Notes: generated by a model not told the origin, from the letters alone. Counted from the first letter of the stretch, positions 44,478 to 56,338 are shown. The stretch: 64,000 bases of DNA from Evernia prunastri (GCA_003184365.1 NKYR01000068.1:1-64000); one strand, 5' to 3'. A program made the numbers and translations.

Positions 44478-45240
44478 TTAGAGAGAGTAAGCAGTTTTTG
44501 AGACTGGTAGCTCGTGAAGTGGTGTGCTTGAAATTCCGGAAGGATGGAAGATCAGATAATGGGACTTTGCATCTCCCATGTGGTTCGCAGGTCCCAGGGC
44601 CAGTCGTAGTTCACCACTTAGTAATCTAAACAAGCTCAGCGTTCGACGTAGTAGGGTATCATGATGGCCGCTCGGCGCCGGGTCGTCGAGCCTGGCCTCA
44701 ATTACCACTTTTCGAAATACTCTCAGACTCCGTAAGGCGATGATATCCTTGGTGTTCAGAAGTAACGCTCGCCATGCACCACGTCTCAGTATGACGTGAC
44801 AGGTCTTTGGTGTTTCTTGTTTCTCACAGAATTTGGTGACCTCAAGGGCGTTCCGTTGATATCTAAAGTCACAGAGATGCCAGTAGAGCCGCAGATTTTG
44901 GATTCTTCTCAGCAACCTTGTCACTTGGTTGGACATTGCGGTGGGTTTCTGCCGAGTTCACATACTGCCGGAATGTTGCTTTTGTGTAGAGGAATTCCAG
45001 CGCTTCCAGACTGATTTGGTGAGAGGAGCGCAGAATGGAAAGGTCACCAGATGCGAGAAGATGAAAGTAGATCTCACCTCGCAACTCTTGTGGAAGACCG
45101 AGCAAAGTGGCCTGATGATGGGAGTCCAAGCCTGTTTTTGTCTGCCCTTGGACTTTATTCATTGCCACATTATCACTCTTCTCCATGTGCTCCATGTTCA
45201 ATGTGTCCAATGTATTCTCCATCTTCTTCATATCTTCCAT
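44478..45240 (-). pseudogene. 2EXR-type gene 3, frameshifted
   Basis: Two overlapping minus-strand ORFs together make one 2EXR protein. 44869-45240 gives LLGLPQELRGEIYFHLL, then LRSSHQISLEALEFLYTKAT and FRQYVNSAETHRN. The continuation lies in another frame from about 44930 (NQVTRLLRRIQNLRLYWHL) to the stop at 44478. The protein is coherent on both sides of the break with no intron-like GT..AG between, so a one-base indel is likely: either a recent pseudogene or an assembly error. The N-terminus is Met/Glu-rich (MEDMKKMENTLDTLNMEHME). Confidence 0.6.
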
Positions 45241-46939
45241 GTTACCTTTCTTGTATGCGCTGATAACTTGTGTTTTTGTCCGATAATAGTGGCAGCGCTC
45301 TGCTGGCGTGCGGTATGAGTTGCTGCTCCACTGTAGCGTCTTGCAGACTAGATTTTAGAATATGAGACGTAATCAGCGTCAATAAAGCTGCGAGAAGTGT
45401 GTTTGAGAGAGTGATGGCTTCTGGAGAGGGAAAAGAAAGGGGAATATAGAAGATCTGATGGCGCGGGCACTAAGGTATCGATGGGGTCAGAAATCACTCT
45501 TGTGTGCTCAATTGCGATCATCGTTGCATATTTTCAAGAATCGGCCTCTATTTTCTCATGGAATCTGTTGAAAATATACCTTAGCTAGTAGATAAATGCA
45601 TGCAAATAGGGGACTATAGAAGTAGGGTTACTCGTAGGGCTACTCCGCAATTATTGAAGCAAGTGTAATGTGGACATCTATTATTGAACATAGCGAAGAA
45701 TCTATGTAGGAGCATATAGCCATATATATACCCCTCAGCTGCAGAGATTGCCACTCTACCAAATTTGGTGGACGAGGTGGAGTCCAGTGGGCTGCTCTCC
45801 TCGCATACTTTCTCATGGTGGAGACTCTCGCTCAAAAGTGGCTGATTACTCCATGATATGGCCAAGCCACTAAAGTTCAACACAATCAATCAAAACTGGA
45901 TCATTATATTACTTCTCGATCATGTTGTTGGAAATAGTGGCGAACAGCCCTACTGCATTAGTGGCTTGGCGTTTCCCACACTACATGTAGCCTACTTTCC
46001 TACCATTACATAGATTCTTAGTACACTCAATACCACATTATTCAACACATGTTGCTCACTAATTGCGGCAATTGAAACCTCACATAGATATTTCTTAGCC
46101 ACCGGAGTGCAATGAGCTGTCCATCACCCAAGTTTCCTTCGTTCAGAGATTGACGCTAAGATCCCTATACTCCGCGTCGCAAGCCAAGACCACCTTGTCC
46201 AAATCCTCCCCAACATCTATCCTCAATCCTCAGCCCCAGTGCGACAATAGTAGCGCGACGCGGCGAGGTCGAAGTCTCTTGGCCATTGCCTTCCAGTTGC
46301 TAAGATACTTTACTGCGGGCCGACCCACGCGGGCTTGGCCTGTCCCAGCATTCGAACAACCGCTCTTGACGAAAGCATGTCGCCAAAGTTGTTATTGCAG
46401 ATACGACTACGGAGTACGGCCAGGGCTGATACAGCCATCGAGTGCATGAAGGTAGAAGTGCCTACTCTAAATTGGGCTGCTGGTGGGGTTTGTTAAACCC
46501 GGCAAAAATCGTTGGCATGCTTGTGAACGAGAGGCAATGTTGAAATATGAGGATACCAGAAGAGTTGCAGGAGTTCCTGTATCCCGCGCCTCTCTTGGGG
46601 GACGTCTTTGACGCCACATAACTTAGGTGAGATATCCGATATGCGCAGGAGTCATAGCTGAAACAACGAAAAGTGATCGGTGTTCATCTTGCTTACTTTG
46701 ACTTCACTACCTAATATACTTCTCAAAGACTTGCTTTCATCTCAATATATTGCGTGACAGAAGCTTCAACAAATCATCGCGAAAGGAAGGCACACCGCTG
46801 TCTCATACGATTGCTCAAGTCTGACCACTGGCTGAGAGAAACACGCGCTGGATTGATGACTAAGGTGATCGACTATTTACAACCTGGCATTTCTCCTCAA
46901 ACCGCGACGTGTTAGACAACCAAAGATCCTACAGCTATC
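45241..46939. other. Intergenic, no gene called
   Basis: Only short TTG/ATG ORFs without protein-like composition. TC-rich leader before the gene at 46940. Confidence 0.55.
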
Positions 46940-48464
46940 ATGACGCGTCGGCGCTCCAAGGAGCAGACTGCGGCCCACAAGGTTCACAAAGGCAAAGCGA
47001 AACGCGAAGCCAGTCTCAAGACTGCTTCCAGAGTCGTCTCTAAAGATGCCTCCAAAGCTGCCTGTCATTTTCTTCGTGTCCCTCTCGGTGAGAACTCTCA
47101 CTTCTAAGCCTGCTCCAGTCGAATTCAGCTGACACGTCCCCGCAGAGATCCGTCTCAAAATCTACGGCTACCTCCTCCTTAACCCTCTATACGCATCCCT
47201 GAAACCTTACGATGCCGAGACTGCGCGGCCCTTAGCTTCTATGGACGACGTAGACATGGACACAGATGGATATGGCACGGACGACTATGGCGACTCAGAG
47301 CCTGAAGGCGACATATTTGGCTTTGGCGGTTTTAACCCGTACGGCATAGCAATGGGGGACATGTGCGATGGCATGTTCGACAGCATCTACAATAACTGTG
47401 GCATTATGAACCTTGAACAGGACATGTCGGACTACTACATGAATGACTACATGGCCGGTCACCGCTCATTTGACGATGAAGACGACATCAAGGACGAAGG
47501 TAATCACGCCACTGGTTTGTTTAAGGATGCACTCTCGACACGAGGGCCGCAGAGGGAGCCAGAGGACAAGAGACATCTAGCAATCCTCCGTGCAAATCGT
47601 CAAATCTACAATGAAGCTTCCACTTTGCTTCACTCGGACCTCACCATCGAATTAGACCCTGGGGATGCTTTGATTGATACTCCTGGCAACGCTACTGTGG
47701 ACCCAACCAGGAAGGTCTGGCGCCATGCTCCGATCAAGGGTCTTGGTATCGGTAACGTTAACGGCCCGACTGTATACGAATCAGCCCCCTTAGACGGCTC
47801 TGTGGAACCCCATGTCTTTGCCCAGTTTGAAAGGGTATCTTACAACGCAAGTTTCGACTTTCACTTAGACCACGCCGCTGCTCCCATCTTTTGCGTTGAC
47901 GACGACTTGAGAGTAAGACCTGAGGGCGCAGCCAAGTTCATTTCTTATCTTACCACTGCTAGGAGCACCACACGATGGTTTGAGGACCCAATCCCTGGTA
48001 GCCCTTCTGGCAATGGTCGTAGAGACACACCTCAAGACGTGGCCCACATCACAATCTCCAGCGTCACTGTCGTACAACCGTCAACTGCGGATATCATTCA
48101 GAAGTTCGCTAATTTGCTTTCGAGTTCACCGCTCATTCGCCATCTAGAATTTGTCCTCAATGTCGAAGCCAGACACGAAGTTTTGGCCGATGACCTGAGC
48201 TTGGATTCCGACGATGAGACTGACTCTGAACGAGCCGTTGAGAAGGCAGGGGTTGCAAACGAGAAAGCCACGGAGCTCTTCCTGGAGAGTAGTGTCCTCG
48301 ATTCCTTGCGAGCACTCTCGAACGTTAAATGTTTCTCGCTCGTGATTGACACCTTTGGTCGCAGAGCACGGGCCATGAAGCCGCAGCAAAAGCACGTGGA
48401 AATCATTCGGAATCTGAAGGAAGCGATTGAAAGGAATTGGGTGGTCAGGAATGGTCCTTGTTAG
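46940..48464 (+). CDS. 2EXR-type domain protein 4 (tandem paralog, two exons)
   Basis: Exons 46940-47087 and 47146-48464, 488 residues. The intron is 58 bp (GTGAGA..GCTGAC..CAG), phase 1, and falls inside the signature: FLRVPL before it, EIRLKIYGYLLL after it. N-terminal 45 residues are basic and lysine-rich (MTRRRSKEQTAAHKVHKGKA). Next comes an acidic Asp/Gly/Tyr/Met-rich segment (DMDTDGYGTDDYGDSEPEGD), the inner motif AILRANRQIYNEASTLLHSD, a VEPHVFAQFERV block and a C-terminal helix (EIIRNLKEAIERNWV). A clear paralog of the next gene. Function unknown; basic and acidic tails suggest nuclear or protein-binding roles, which is inference only. Confidence 0.82.
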
Positions 48465-49779
48465 GTGCTCCGATCGAAGAGCAGAAAGAAGCTGTCAACC
48501 GAAGGTGCTTGTACTTCTTGCTAGCAACGCTGGTGGATGCAAAGATACCCAATCGCGAGTCTGACGAGCTGAAAGCTAAATTTAATAACAAGGCTTTTGC
48601 AGTATCCACTACCCCATATAGTAGACAGCATGATCACGTAACAGACCTGACAGCACTGACACCTTGCCTTTTAAATCACGGAGCGAGCCTTCTAGTGCTT
48701 GCGCTACAAGTGTCCGCTTCAAACCTGGCAGTCTTCCAACCACCCAATGCAAAGCACAGTCTTACCTAATTTCCTCGTTTTTGCTCAACGAAAGCTGTTC
48801 CTTCCTTGACCATTCTGCTGCCTAGGAACGTGATCAATAGGAAAGACTCTGTGAACGAATCTTTGTGCTGACATCCACCTTGCGAAGGTGAATGTTATTC
48901 TCTCTGTTGACGCTTTCCTTTTTTAGATGGTAATACTAAGTCATTCACGGATCATGATGTTGATTATCCCTCGGGTACTCTTGAAATCTGAGGTACGAAC
49001 GAAATAGCGCAGTAGCTCCTTAGGTGAGCTGTGGTTACCCGGCGATCGCCTAGGTAGGATTATCTTCCAAATCCCAGTATCTTGAAATAAACAACTTAGG
49101 TCAGGACAGCCTGAAATACTGCCAAAACCTCGTGGTTGGTCGGTAGGTGTAGTTGTACCACAGTCTCAAACCCAGACCTCCAAATGCTTACCGCAGGAAT
49201 TATTGAAATGGGATTCTTATTCATCTTTTCAGTCGGCCTACTCGAGCAATGCAGGTGAATCAACGAAATTGTACTGCAACAATTCCTCCGAATGAGTGTC
49301 TACACGGAGTACCTGTTGCACCTCTTAATGCTCGGGCCCTCATCAAGGCGAGATTCCACTTTCCTTTTCCGTTGCGCAATAGTGTTGGAATTAGATGTAT
49401 GGAGGATTGATTGTTTTTCTATGGAGTGGTGTGAAGGCTACTTTTATGCCTGAGAAACACGCTGATTTGCCACATGAGGGGTATCAACACATGGAGTGCT
49501 GCATCATTTCCAACAAATAACCTGCGCTGGACGAGCTCGTTATCGCGTCTGCAGTCGATCCCGCCAACATCTTCATCGATGACATTAACGTAGACTCAAA
49601 CGCTGCTGGTATCGCTGTTAGTATTTCCGGGAGGGATTTTTCTTCTGGCTGAAAGTTGAGCAATCTCCGCCACTCCGCTAAGGCTGAGATTACTAATCAT
49701 ATATCACGTCGCGCCCGAGCATTTACGCGTCGCGCTCAAGTCATGACCAAGTCAGTCACTGCGCTGAAAAGGACCTGAA
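48465..49779. other. Intergenic between tandem paralogs
   Basis: No gene called. The region before 49780 parallels the upstream region of the paralog only loosely. Confidence 0.55.
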
Positions 49780-51049
49780 ATGCGCTTGAAGACCGACCCT
49801 CATCCTTGTGTCGCCGTTATGTCTGGATCCAGTATTTCCACTGATGCTAGCTCTTACTTCCTTGGCGTACCTCTCGGTAAAGTGCTCACTCCGTGCCTAT
49901 AGCAGCAACTAACAAACGACATATGCAGAGATACGTCGTCAGATATACCGCGTCCTCCTACTAGATCCATCTGAATCCTTTTTGAGTACACCACCGTATC
50001 AGGAAAGCCATTCCCAGACCGAAACTGAGTGCACCAATGATGAGATGTGGCAAGGCACCGAGTATGAGGGCAATTTCTACGAGCACAACTACAATGACTC
50101 CGATTCGGACTTGGACTACTCAGATTCTCATGACGCCAGCAAGGAAATGGTTGTGGAGACGGCTTTGGTGGATGAGATTAAGATGCAGGACGGGCACAAG
50201 AGTGTCTGTGAGCACGACTCCGACGAGGATACCAATGTTAAAAGATTTCCGGCTATCCTACGTGTGAACCGTCAAATCTACACCGAAGTCTCATCACTAT
50301 TGCATACAGAACTCTGCCTGACTTTGCAACCTGGCGACGTCCTCTGTATGAGCACCGGCAAGGATATCGTGAAGGCTTCTGAGAAAGTATGGAGACACAA
50401 TCCCCTTCACGGTATCGGAACCACCGACTCCAATGGCCAGACAATCTATACGAAACCAGAGTTAAACGGTGTCATGGAGCCCCACGTCTTCGCGCGTTTT
50501 GAAAGGATCTGCTTCGATTTTGACGTGAGCTGGGAGGTGGAGACACTTGAAGCTGAAGCGGGACGGACAGCCGCAGGAGACCAAACTGCGCCAAGCCTCT
50601 TCGTCAACGACGACCTGACTGTAAGACCCGAAGACGAAGCAAAGCTCCTTGCATTCTACAAGCGCTCGACAATCGTCCATCAGCTTGTCAAAATTCTCTC
50701 CAACTCGCCTAGGATTTTTTGCCTTCAGATATTTATTGCTATCGAAGTCCTGGCTAGATACGATATGAGCTCGGATATGAGCTCGGACTCCGATTTTGAT
50801 GAAGATGACAGTGAAATAACTGTGACTGATGAGAAAATGGACGTAGCCAATGGACGCGCCACGGAGCTCTTCTTGGATAGCGGCATTCTTGGAACGCTTG
50901 AGAAACTTTCGAACGTTCTGTCTTTCGAGCTTCATTTTCGTGGGTTGGATCGCCATTGCGAGACATACCAACCGACGTCAAAGAATGGTACGATGTTGAA
51001 AGATTTGAAGGAGAAAATCGAGCGCAACTATACTGGCAGAGACGATTGA
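49780..51049 (+). CDS. 2EXR-type domain protein 5 (tandem paralog, two exons)
   Basis: Exons 49780-49876 and 49929-51049, 405 residues; an in-frame ATG at 49819 could be the start instead. The 52-bp intron (GTAAAG..CTAAC..CAG) is phase 1 at exactly the same codon as in the upstream paralog: FLGVPL | EIRRQIYRVLLL. Shared blocks are AILRVNRQIYTEVSSLLHTE, KVWRHNPLHGIG, MEPHVFARFERI and LFVNDDLTVRPEDEAK. About 40 residues present in the paralog between the VRPE block and the LxxSPxI block are missing here. Asp/Ser-rich insert (SSDMSSDSDFDEDDSE) near the end. Function unknown. Confidence 0.82.
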
Positions 51050-53191
51050 AATTTGGATCTCGCGATTTTCATGTTGCTAGGCATTGGTTTTGAAGGCCTG
51101 CCTTTCCTCTTCATGAAATTAGTCCGATATTTGCTGTGCTGTGTCAGCCGGGTTTCTGTTTCTTAAAATTGTATAATCAAAAAACCAAGATGGAAAGGTT
51201 TCGAAAGAAAATTGCTTTAGAAAGCTTGTCTGGGCTGGAGACCTGACTCTGATCAACGCAAAATAACCCAGTCACTCCCCGCGAGTCTAGGCGAACTGCC
51301 AAGATAGTCGGTATTGACAATTCCTACACGCTTGATTGAGGCGTCGTGTATATCCACTATTCTTGTGGTGGAAGACCGAGTGTAGGTGTCTTTTGAGCTA
51401 CATCGTCCAAACAATCCAGGCTTATCTGCCCTTGATCCTTCATCATGCCTAGACTTCCATGACGCAGCAGACGATGTCTCGAAGACCCCGTTTTTGTGCA
51501 AATTTATCGCGCTCTCAGCGAGGATTTTGTTCCACTATCTCCCTCTTGTCTGTCTCTCTCGAGGGGGCCTATCAGCAATAACTTTCATTTACCAATTTTC
51601 CCCTTCCTGCGTGCTGTTGCACCAATATCGGGTGATCAACCAAGAAGGTTGTCGACAATGCTTAGTTGAATACGGACGCTGCACGTTCACGCATAAGACT
51701 TCTTTTGCCCAGTCACGGACTCGAAATGCGGGTCACTGTTCCACCCTCAGGAATAAAGACCCGAGATTCCGCTCATGCTTCGATCGTCACTAGAATGCTT
51801 CCACTCAACGAGCGCACTTACAGAAGTCTCCAGCTGCTGAATTGAAGTCTACCTTGATCCAAGAACGACAGTATTGCTCTCACGGCGGATCACGGTGAGC
51901 GCGGCGCTGCAATGCTATGGACAGTAGCTACCATCCCCGCACCTCCCTCGTCTCCAGAAGAGCAAGCGACCGATATCATGAGCAAATACGCGAGAACAAT
52001 TACAGAAGGCCACTCCAACCAGCCAAAAATCGACATAATAACTCTAGTACGGCATACTTTCTGAGCCACAAGCGAGCGACAAATTGAACATAGGAACGGG
52101 TACCGAAACAGATTCCGATGTCGCACCCTCCACGGGTTTCTTGCCTCCGGGCGCGATCAAGGCGTCTACTATCTTCCGCACAAGAGCAAGATTCATGGGT
52201 TCTCCCATAGACCTAACGTTCTCGAGCAGCGCTTCGTCGCCATTGAGTGCACAGTTGTCTAGCAAGGCTTGTTTCTCGTCGAGGGCAAATTGGGAAAGCA
52301 TGTCTTGAGATATGTGTGCCGTCGCTCTTGATTGCGCTACCAAAGCCTCAGCGGAAAATGAAGGGGCTCCTGACTTTTAGTTTGTGCGGGCAACAGAAGT
52401 TGAGTCTTGGGTAATAAGTATTGTAGTGAAGATAAAACGGGCTATGACTTCGTGGTGTAATCCGAAATGTGAACAAAGAGTGACTGAAGTGATGAGATGG
52501 GTTTTCAAGTATTGGCTTCTCTCATCCTACTGGGACGTTTCTTCCGTGTTTCTGGCTTGGCTCTGTCCTGATGCCCACCGCATAAGTTTTTCTATTCCTA
52601 GATTTCTTGAGTCAGCACCTCCCTTTGTGACCGGGTTGGCTCTGCCGAAAGGACGCACCGAGGTGTTTGGCCTGCGTTCAACTCTCCCCCACAATACAGA
52701 CTGCTCTCTTCCACGGGAGCTACTTGTCCTGACTTGGCGATATCTTCCACGTAAAATAGAGTCTTCTCCATCAAATGTCCGTAGAGGAAACGTAGGCCTG
52801 TCACACAAGCATTTGCAGACAACCTTGCGCTTGTCGTTATCGTAATGAAAAGAATATACGACAGTAGGAAAGCTACGAAAATGTTGAAATAGCATACAGA
52901 TGATGCGTGGGGTGAAGCTGTTATGCCGATGCTTCTTCATTCAATTACACTTCGCCGTTTTAGGTGTCATTACTATCTGCTGGCGATTATCTTGGTGAAA
53001 GTATAGAAACAAGAAAGAGGTTCCGAGCGAGGCTGACGGTCTGGGGAAGGAGGCATGGCGAAAAGTTTCTGTAGAGATCAATCATCTCCGCCTCCCGCTG
53101 CTTTTCCCATAACGTTTGCTTCTTATATCTTCTTTATTTGGTGTCTGGCACGAAGCTCCTCGTTGAAATGATCTCGTAAGTTACCATCTAG
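51050..53191. other. Intergenic with a possible small minus-strand gene at 52044-52301
   Basis: The minus strand 52301-52044 reads MLSQFALDEKQALLDNCALN, MGEPMNLALVRKIVDALIAP and VPVPMFNLSLACGSES, a protein-like 85 codons. The frame stays open upstream to an acceptor-like site near 52377, so an additional 5' exon is possible. No family recognised. The rest shows nothing. Confidence 0.35.
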
Positions 53192-53699
53192 GGGCAAATT
53201 ACCGGTTCATACCCCGAAAGGTTGAATCCTTACAAATTCATACCCCAAATTACATTTTCATACCCCTCCACCAAAATAAAGGGTATGAATCGGTAAGATC
53301 TGATGCTGGTAGGGTATGAAAATGTAGAACTTGTCTCCGGGGGTGTTCTTCCGGGGGGGGGGGGGGGGGNGGGGGGTTCTTCCGGGGGTGGGGTTCTCTT
53401 GGGGGGGAGGTTTCTTCGGGGGGCTTCATAAAAATTCAGAAAAGAAAACCTTCCCCCAAAAAAAGAAAAGATGAGAATTGTAGAACGAGAGATTATACAA
53501 GAAAGTTTTTTTTTCTCCCTCCCTTGAGTGCCCCCCAAAGAATAAGGGATAGTACCCCTAAAAAGTACGTCTTTTACAACTTCATACCCCAGCAGATTCT
53601 AGTTTTACCGATTCATACCCCTAAGGAGTATGAAAATGTAATTTGGGGTATGAATTCGTAAGGATTCAACCTTTCGGGGTATGAATGAGTAATTTGCCC
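53192..53699. mobile_element. Mutator-like MITE (non-autonomous, long TIRs)
   Basis: 508 bp flanked by a perfect 10-bp target duplication TACCATCTAG (53182-53191 and 53700-53709). Both ends begin GGGCAAATTAC in inverted orientation, and the similarity continues inwards for about 75 bp (ccgaaaggttgaatcctta, accccaaattacattttca). Ends are packed with some ten copies of TTCATACCCC or its complement. The centre holds a poly-G tract with an N (53370) and no ORF. A 9-11 bp duplication and long TIRs fit Mutator-like elements, with a transposase supplied elsewhere. Confidence 0.85.
53370..53370. other. Single N in a poly-G run
   Basis: Lies in a G-homopolymer (53352-53376) of the MITE, so length is uncertain here for technical reasons. 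Confidence 0.8.
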
Positions 53700-55928
53700 T
53701 ACCATCTAGACATTTTGGTTGGCGGATTTGCAACGAGTCAAAGCCGACACGCTAGTTCGCGTCAACTGACTCGGAAATCTACTTTCCATCCATCGCGTAA
53801 ACATTCCCATTATATGACTCGACGTACTCAATTTCCTTCTTTCAACGCCATGGACCGACCGAAATGGCCCAAATTGCGCCATGCAAACCCTGCAGACATT
53901 AGAGACCACGCAGCCTCGCTCGGCAACGACTTTAAGGCTGTTCATGAATTTCTGAGAGCGGGCGTTTCTGACATTGCGCCGAGCCTACCCAAGGGAATAG
54001 AGCTTAAAATCACGAAAGGTATAGAAAAGGGTCTGGTCGAAGTCGAAAGTCGCGATTATAGCACCACTAGCATCTCCGTAGACGATCGAGACATCATAAG
54101 CAACGCCATCCTCGGAGAGATCATTGCGGAGACCGCCGCCGTCTTCCACAATAGAGTCCCTCAATACCTCTTCAAGATACTCCACGATTCGTACAACGAG
54201 CTCAAACTCAAGCTTGTTACCGGACAGGATGCTGCTCCACAACAAGGAGCTACGATGGCGGGGACAGCTTCTGGAGAGGTACTGCCTCACACCCCACCGG
54301 AGTCGCCTCTGGGAGAAACAGACTCGGAAGTATCCGTCGATTACGGCTCTGATACCGAGGGTCTCGCCCATAATGATTTCATCAACGGTACGAACAAGTT
54401 ACGTGGTCAAGCTCAGAAGCTCAAGGCGCAATGGCAGGAGGTGGAGCTTGAGCGCAAGGTCACGTGCCAGAGACTTCGAGTAAAGGCCAGCAGAATTGAG
54501 AAAGAGATAGAAAAGGTAGAGCTTGAGGAAAAAGCCGCAGACAAGAGGTTTCGTGAGGCTTTAAAGGTAATGAGAGAGAGACGTCTGGAGCAAGACAGGA
54601 CAGGAGACTATGGAACAGGGGCTGTAGGCTACAAGGTTGACATACCCATGGACCTTTACTTTGCTAAAGGTGATGTGCTCGCGCGCTTCGTCACCCTGGG
54701 AATCGAACAGCAGGCCGCCGTCAACCGTTTGTTCAACATGCCTGCCAACGTTTTGCTGCGGAAGGTCAAGGAAGCTGTTAAGCAGAAGAGCACATCCGTT
54801 GGGGATAAGATTTTCCCCGGTATTGCATACTTTCTGGGGGCCGAGCTGTTCGATGATGGCAATGTTGCGATATGGGGAAACGCAATCGATGAGTACGACG
54901 GGAAGAAGTTTGAAGGGGACGCTTTCGAAGGCCTGCCAGAGATGCCATTCTGGGACCAGGCCATATTTGCAAGCTTTGCTAGCCACGTCACGCAGCCATA
55001 TGAAATCTATACGGTAGAGGTGAAAGGTATCACGGCGCAGATGGTCGATCTTCGGAATCGGAAGCGGAAGGCAGCAGTGATTACAGAGTTGGTTCACCAC
55101 AACGTCAAAGCAATTCCTTCCCTCCATATCGACCTTGTCAAGAACATTCGATTCGTCAGAGGTACAACGAACGACAACACCCAGGTGCTCGTGCTTGATC
55201 TCTCGGATCCTGTAACGGCCAACGAGGTCATTTCTCATGGCCTCTATTGGCAAGGAGAATGCTACTCTTGTGAAGTCTATGACATCAAGTTCTTCGACCG
55301 GTGTGGGCGTTGCCAAGAATTTGGTCATCACGCGCACGCTTGTTCTGGCTCCCTTCGATGTGGCAACTGCGCGGGCCAACACAGTACGAAGGTTTGTACA
55401 TCACCAAAGACAACATGTGCTTTGTGCTCTGAGTGGCACAGGTTTGGTACACCCAGATGTCGAGCAAAGAGAGCCAGAATCCTCGATAAACTCAATGCTC
55501 GCTTCCCCACAGCAGAAGATCACCAACCTCTCGCAACACCTCCGGAAGAGCCAACAGGACCTAGCCCTTCCATCGCTCCTCAGGTCACGGACATCCCTAT
55601 CCCACAGGAAGAAACTTTGAACTCGGCAAAGGAGTGCCCCCCCGATTCTGTGTCCGCAACGGTCAAAACTGGGCTTCCAGATACGCCGACGGTCTTGGCC
55701 CGGCAGCTTCAAGACAGAATCCCTGCGATAGAGGCTGCGTTGCGGTCTGATGTGTCAAAAATGAGAAGAGAAGCAAGTCAAGGCACATGTCCCATAAGGA
55801 CTGCAGTGTCGCGGCTTGGTGCAACAAAGATGGGACGACGAACAAGCTTGACGCCTCTAGGGTGTTGGGCGACCCATAGGCCAGACAAGCCCGCACCCGA
55901 AACTGAGGAAGAAGAGGAGATTTTGTAA
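53685..55928 (+). CDS. LINE ORF1/Gag-like protein, orphan
   Basis: Intact 747-codon ORF. A coiled coil (LRGQAQKLKAQWQEVELERK to VMRERRLEQD, about residues 240-305) is followed by a region ending VLVLDLSDPVTANEVISHG (RRM-like half). Then come three adjacent zinc knuckles (CGRCQEFGHHAHAC at 540-553, CGNCAGQHSTKVC, CALCSEWHRFGTPRC): the ORF1 layout of fungal Tad1/I-type LINEs, an RNA-binding chaperone. No ORF2 or RT follows; the ORF ends with an acidic ETEEEEEIL tail and ordinary intergenic sequence. So it is a 3'-deleted LINE or a domesticated Gag gene. The first ATG (53685) lies in the terminal bases of the MITE; starts at 53814 (MTRRTQFPSF) or 53850 (MDRPKWPKL) are the likely original ones. 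Confidence 0.8.
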   Translation: MSNLPYHLDILVGGFATSQSRHASSRQLTRKSTFHPSRKHSHYMTRRTQFPSFNAMDRPKWPKLRHANPADIRDHAASLGNDFKAVHEFLRAGVSDIAPSLPKGIELKITKGIEKGLVEVESRDYSTTSISVDDRDIISNAILGEIIAETAAVFHNRVPQYLFKILHDSYNELKLKLVTGQDAAPQQGATMAGTASGEVLPHTPPESPLGETDSEVSVDYGSDTEGLAHNDFINGTNKLRGQAQKLKAQWQEVELERKVTCQRLRVKASRIEKEIEKVELEEKAADKRFREALKVMRERRLEQDRTGDYGTGAVGYKVDIPMDLYFAKGDVLARFVTLGIEQQAAVNRLFNMPANVLLRKVKEAVKQKSTSVGDKIFPGIAYFLGAELFDDGNVAIWGNAIDEYDGKKFEGDAFEGLPEMPFWDQAIFASFASHVTQPYEIYTVEVKGITAQMVDLRNRKRKAAVITELVHHNVKAIPSLHIDLVKNIRFVRGTTNDNTQVLVLDLSDPVTANEVISHGLYWQGECYSCEVYDIKFFDRCGRCQEFGHHAHACSGSLRCGNCAGQHSTKVCTSPKTTCALCSEWHRFGTPRCRAKRARILDKLNARFPTAEDHQPLATPPEEPTGPSPSIAPQVTDIPIPQEETLNSAKECPPDSVSATVKTGLPDTPTVLARQLQDRIPAIEAALRSDVSKMRREASQGTCPIRTAVSRLGATKMGRRTSLTPLGCWATHRPDKPAPETEEEEEIL

Positions 55929-56338
55929 AAGTATGGAGTCTTGTGCATGTAATTTATCACCCGATGCTTTTCATAGTACAGTCCCGGATTTTGGAAAATC
56001 GATCAATTTTCGTCTATATCATAGAAAGGTCCTTTGCGTTGCGTCGCTTCATGTGCTATAGCTATCTTTTACTTAGCTTTATATGTATTGCCCTCACGTC
56101 AATCCAGCAGCATCTCAAACGGCTCCATGCGCAATCTCCCTCGCCCTTTTTCCCCCTGCGCACATCCTCTCTATGTACAGCACTCTTAAGACCGATACTA
56201 CGCTAAGTGACAACTCCTCCCCAGCGGATCCCTTACCCATCATGTCTACATAGGCGGCAGGTTAGCTTGCAGCCTTCCAAACGATGACTCCTCCCAGCAC
56301 AGCCTCAGCCCCGACGACCAGAAACACCAACACCAACA
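55929..56338. other. Intergenic
   Basis: No ORF2 of a LINE, no A-rich or AATC-type tail seen. Nothing else recognised. Confidence 0.5.

Noticed and set aside
46150..46449. 99-codon plus-strand ORF before the fourth 2EXR gene
   Set aside because: Begins at TTG, no motif, no credible Kozak context, lies in intergenic sequence.
53352..53376. Poly-G run as a structural element (G-quadruplex)
   Set aside because: Contains an N in a homopolymer and lies in a MITE centre; length is not reliable.
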